A DNA stretch of 64,000 bases, from assembly GCA_036389675.1 (NCBI GenBank), contig DASVWI010000012.1, forward strand, positions 62,001 through 126,000, in the 5' to 3' direction. A program made the position numbers and the translations under genes. Below are positions 61,971 through 64,000 of the stretch, piece by piece. This DNA comes from DASQYE01 sp036389675 (GTDB lineage Bacteria > Acidobacteriota > Blastocatellia > Pyrinomonadales > Pyrinomonadaceae). Below the pieces are notes generated by a model. That model was not told the DNA's origin and searched no databases. It saw only the letters and a program-made list of their open reading frames with translations. The number at the start of each line of letters is the position of its first letter. Within the stretch, counting starts at the first letter, position 1.

Positions 61971-63578
61971 ATGAGAAGTAAGAGATTGCAGACGAGCTTT
62001 TTGTTGATATTGCTGGTAAGCCTTGTGTTGACGATCACGGGCGTCGTTGCCAGCGCCGACGGTGATGTGACTGTCCAGACGACGCTCTCCGGCGCAGCCA
62101 TCAATTCATTGACGCCGAAGGGCGTCGCGGAGTTCCGCTCGAATGCGGATGGCAGCCGCCGTTTTAAAGCGCAAGCCGAGGATGTCAATCTTCCCGTCGG
62201 CACGGCGCTCAACGTATTTGTAAATGGGGCTAATGTCGGGGCCTTCGCCGTCAACTCGCTACGTCAGGGCGAGCTTCAGCTCAACACCAACGACGGGCAG
62301 TCGGTTCCGAACGTGGGTAATGGAACGACTGTCGTCATTAAACAACAGTCCGGCGCGACGGTTGTTTCCGGCACGTTTTCCTCTGTGCCACCCGCACCTT
62401 CGCCGGGAGCGACACCTTCACCTTCACCGGGCGCGACGCCTTCACCTTCGCCCGGAGCAACGCCTTCGCCGTCGCCGGGAGCGACTCCGTCTCCCTCGCC
62501 GGGCGACGAGCGCTATGTCGCACGTTTCAGCTCGGCCAGCTATACGGTCGCCGAAGATGCCGGACGCGTCGCCATCACCATCACGCGCACGGGCGACACA
62601 TCACGCGAAGCCAAAGTTGATTACGCCACCAGCAACGGGACGGCATCAGACCGCTCCGACTACACGGTCGCCTTCGGCAGGCTGCGCTATGCCGCCGGTG
62701 AGACCAGCAAGACCTTCAACATACCCATCACGGACGACGTGCTGGTCGAAGGCAATGAGACGCTGCACGTCTTTATCGTCGAGGCGAGCAACAGCGGCAC
62801 AATCGGCGTGCCCGGCTCAGCCGTAGTATTCATTACGGATAACGACACCGCCTCGTCGGCCAGCAATCCGATTGAAGCCACCACCTTCTTCGTGCGCCAG
62901 CATTATCTGGACTTTCTAAATCGCGAGCCGGAGCCGCCGGGCCTCTCCGCCTGGAGCAGCATTCTGGAGAAGTGCCATAACCACGGCCAGCTCGGCTCAA
63001 ACGACCCGTCGTGTGATCGCGTCGAAGTCTCATCGGCCTTCTTCCGCTCGCCCGAGTTTCAGGAGCGTGGATTTTTCATCTATCGCTTCTACGAGGCTGC
63101 TCTGGGCCGCAGGCCGCGCTTCGCCGAGTTCACGCCCGACATGGCCCGACTCAACGGCCCGCAGACGCCAGCCGAGCAGGAGGCGAACAAGCTGGCCTTT
63201 ATCGACGAGTTCATGTCGAGGCCGGAGTTCCGCAGCCGCTACGACAACCTGCAAACCGACGGGGCTTTCGTAGACGCCCTGTTACAGACAGCCGGGATAA
63301 CCCTCGCACAAAGAGACTCTCTGGTGCACGACCTGATGGAGGGCAGTAAGACGCGCGCACAGGTTCTCCGAGAGATAGTCGAGAGCCCCGAAGTTCATAC
63401 GAAGACTTTCAATAAGGCATTCGTGACCATGGAGTATTTCGGATACCTGCGTAGAGACCCGGACGAGAATGGTTATAACCACTGGCTGAGTTATCTGGAA
63501 GCGACGGGTGATTATCGCACGCTCGTCTTCGGCTTCGTCTACTCGCCGGAAAATCGTCAGAGGTTTGGCGAGCAGTAA
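61971..63578 (+). CDS. Secreted Calx-beta/DUF4214 protein
   Basis: The start is the ATG at 61971 with GAGGGG upstream and a signal peptide at once (RLQTSFLLILLVSLVLTITG); the open frame before it runs through the terminator. The protein has 535 residues. The N-terminal domain (about 30-135) is beta-rich and of unknown type. A Ser/Pro/Ala-Thr repeat linker (about 140-180) follows, then a Calx-beta domain (about 183-292) and DUF4214 (about 300-535). Its C-terminal half matches the subtilase upstream (FFVRQ and the REP-x-PxG region), so both likely came from duplication of the Calx-beta-DUF4214 unit. It lacks a protease domain and may bind a surface or matrix. Confidence 0.85.
   Translation: MRSKRLQTSFLLILLVSLVLTITGVVASADGDVTVQTTLSGAAINSLTPKGVAEFRSNADGSRRFKAQAEDVNLPVGTALNVFVNGANVGAFAVNSLRQGELQLNTNDGQSVPNVGNGTTVVIKQQSGATVVSGTFSSVPPAPSPGATPSPSPGATPSPSPGATPSPSPGATPSPSPGDERYVARFSSASYTVAEDAGRVAITITRTGDTSREAKVDYATSNGTASDRSDYTVAFGRLRYAAGETSKTFNIPITDDVLVEGNETLHVFIVEASNSGTIGVPGSAVVFITDNDTASSASNPIEATTFFVRQHYLDFLNREPEPPGLSAWSSILEKCHNHGQLGSNDPSCDRVEVSSAFFRSPEFQERGFFIYRFYEAALGRRPRFAEFTPDMARLNGPQTPAEQEANKLAFIDEFMSRPEFRSRYDNLQTDGAFVDALLQTAGITLAQRDSLVHDLMEGSKTRAQVLREIVESPEVHTKTFNKAFVTMEYFGYLRRDPDENGYNHWLSYLEATGDYRTLVFGFVYSPENRQRFGEQ
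62397..62509 (+). repeat. 24-bp tandem repeats in the linker of the DUF4214 protein
   Basis: About four copies of an 8-residue unit like SPGATPSP are encoded, with third-position changes between copies. They make a flexible Pro/Ser linker between the N-terminal and Calx-beta domains. Repeat number may vary between strains. Confidence 0.85.
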
Positions 63579-63598
63579 GGGGAGAGAATGCTCGCCGG

Positions 63599-63650
63599 CG
63601 GCAATGGGACAGCACTTCTGTCGAGGAAAGTGCTGTCCTTGCCGTTTTAT
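63599..63650 (+). terminator. Rho-independent terminator after the DUF4214 gene
   Basis: An 11-bp perfect stem (63607-63617 with 63628-63638, loop of 10) is extended by a 6-bp outer stem (63599-63604 with 63639-63644) across a two-base bulge. TTTTAT follows. It lies 20 bases after the stop at 63578. Confidence 0.85.
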
Positions 63651-63909
63651 GCTGTGAATCAGATTCGGTGCAAGGGTCAGTACCCACATGTGCCCGCCCC
63701 GCTCCGTGCAAAAAAAATCATCGGCGTACGTATTTTCCAGAATCCCGGCTGCACTGTTCAAGCGATAGCTTTCTATTGAGCGTGTCCGAAACTACCGACC
63801 CGGGGTTTCGACGCGGCAAATGGTCATCGCCCGGACCAACGACAACCAAAGAACAGCGCTGATTGCTGGGGGCAGTCTTCGGCTTCAAACTTTTCTGGGG
63901 AGAAAAGGG
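63651..63909. other. Intergenic stretch with nothing recognised
   Basis: Nothing recognised is seen between the terminator and the last gene. The promoter for the partial gene should lie here. Confidence 0.4.
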
Positions 63910-64000
63910 ATGAATAACAAAGTGAAATACGCGATTCTCGTCGTGGCGGTTCTCGCCGTGGTTGTGTGGGTCATTCAGCGCGCGAATCCGCATGCGAGCG
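63910..64000 (+). CDS. N-terminal fragment of a membrane or exported protein
   Basis: The frame from the ATG at 63910 runs out of the window. AGAAAAGGG precedes the start. The first 30 residues, MNNKVKYAILVVAVLAVVVW and then VIQRANPHAS, form a basic end and one transmembrane segment or uncleaved signal anchor. The family cannot be told from so short a piece. Confidence 0.55.
   Translation, partial: MNNKVKYAILVVAVLAVVVWVIQRANPHAS

Noticed and set aside
62397..62509. Short tandem repeats resembling a CRISPR array
   Set aside because: The units are in frame, code for Pro/Ser linker residues and have no spacers.
1..64000. tRNA, rRNA, integrase or insertion sequence
   Set aside because: I looked for typical motifs (GGTTCGA arms, DDE or Tyr-recombinase motifs, terminal repeats around a transposase) and found none that I trust.

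Overview
The window looks like a chromosomal segment of an Acidobacteriota bacterium, possibly class Blastocatellia. This is inferred from the gene families, not from a marker gene. The pointers are an Oar-like TonB-dependent receptor with a carboxypeptidase-regulatory plug, TPR-CHAT proteins next to sigma/anti-sigma pairs, Calx-beta/DUF4214 secreted proteins, acidobacterial-style hybrid kinases and a GC-rich base composition. No rRNA, tRNA, CRISPR array, integrase or intact insertion sequence was seen.

Layout. (1) 1-2853: end of a GH67 alpha-glucuronidase followed by a GH3 beta-xylosidase/beta-glucosidase with a PA14 insert, a small glucuronoxylan-degrading operon. (2) 3070-9034: a large ECF-like sigma factor, a membrane anti-sigma factor with two zinc fingers, and a convergent exported TPR-CHAT protein. 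(3) 9314-14544: small secreted, membrane and lipoprotein genes of unknown function with some broken remnants. (4) 14545-25459: the most unusual part. A 168-169 bp tandem duplication carries two 18-codon micro-ORFs whose products differ only by Tyr/Phe and contain a Gly-Gly site. They lie just upstream of an HlyD adaptor, an ABC exporter with an intact C39 (double-glycine) peptidase and a second ABC exporter. A response regulator and a multi-pass hybrid histidine kinase follow. The whole could be an undescribed miniature peptide export or signalling system. (5) 25505-27619: a broken Asp/Glu-racemase-family gene, then a MarR-rhodanese pair with two copies of a CCTT-N2-AAGG operator, then a MerR regulator. 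(6) 27884-32270: an MBL-fold hydrolase, a YVTN beta-propeller and a LytS/LytTR two-component pair, visibly more AT-rich than their surroundings. (7) 32432-37979: a MocR regulator divergent from DinB, PNPOx-like and GNAT genes, an NAD-dependent epimerase, MsrB, and remnants of a TetR regulator and an alpha/beta hydrolase. (8) 38438-51485: a sugar-scavenging block made of TPR protein, TonB-dependent receptor, TPR protein, a complete YtfQ-YtfR-YtfT-YjfF-type ABC importer and a PhyH oxygenase. (9) 51580-54724: a kdsB-like, hydroxyacid dehydrogenase and glycosyltransferase-like operon on the minus strand. (10) 54990-63578: a second sigma/anti-sigma/TPR-CHAT locus, followed by a subtilase and a sister protein sharing Calx-beta and DUF4214 modules. 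A partial gene begins at 63910.

Two themes stand out. One is the micro-peptide exporter locus. The other is the pair of sigma/anti-sigma/CHAT loci, whose predicted compartments match: a membrane anti-sigma factor with an exported CHAT protein, and a soluble anti-sigma factor with a cytosolic CHAT protein. That suggests the caspase-like CHAT protein may act on its cognate anti-sigma factor.
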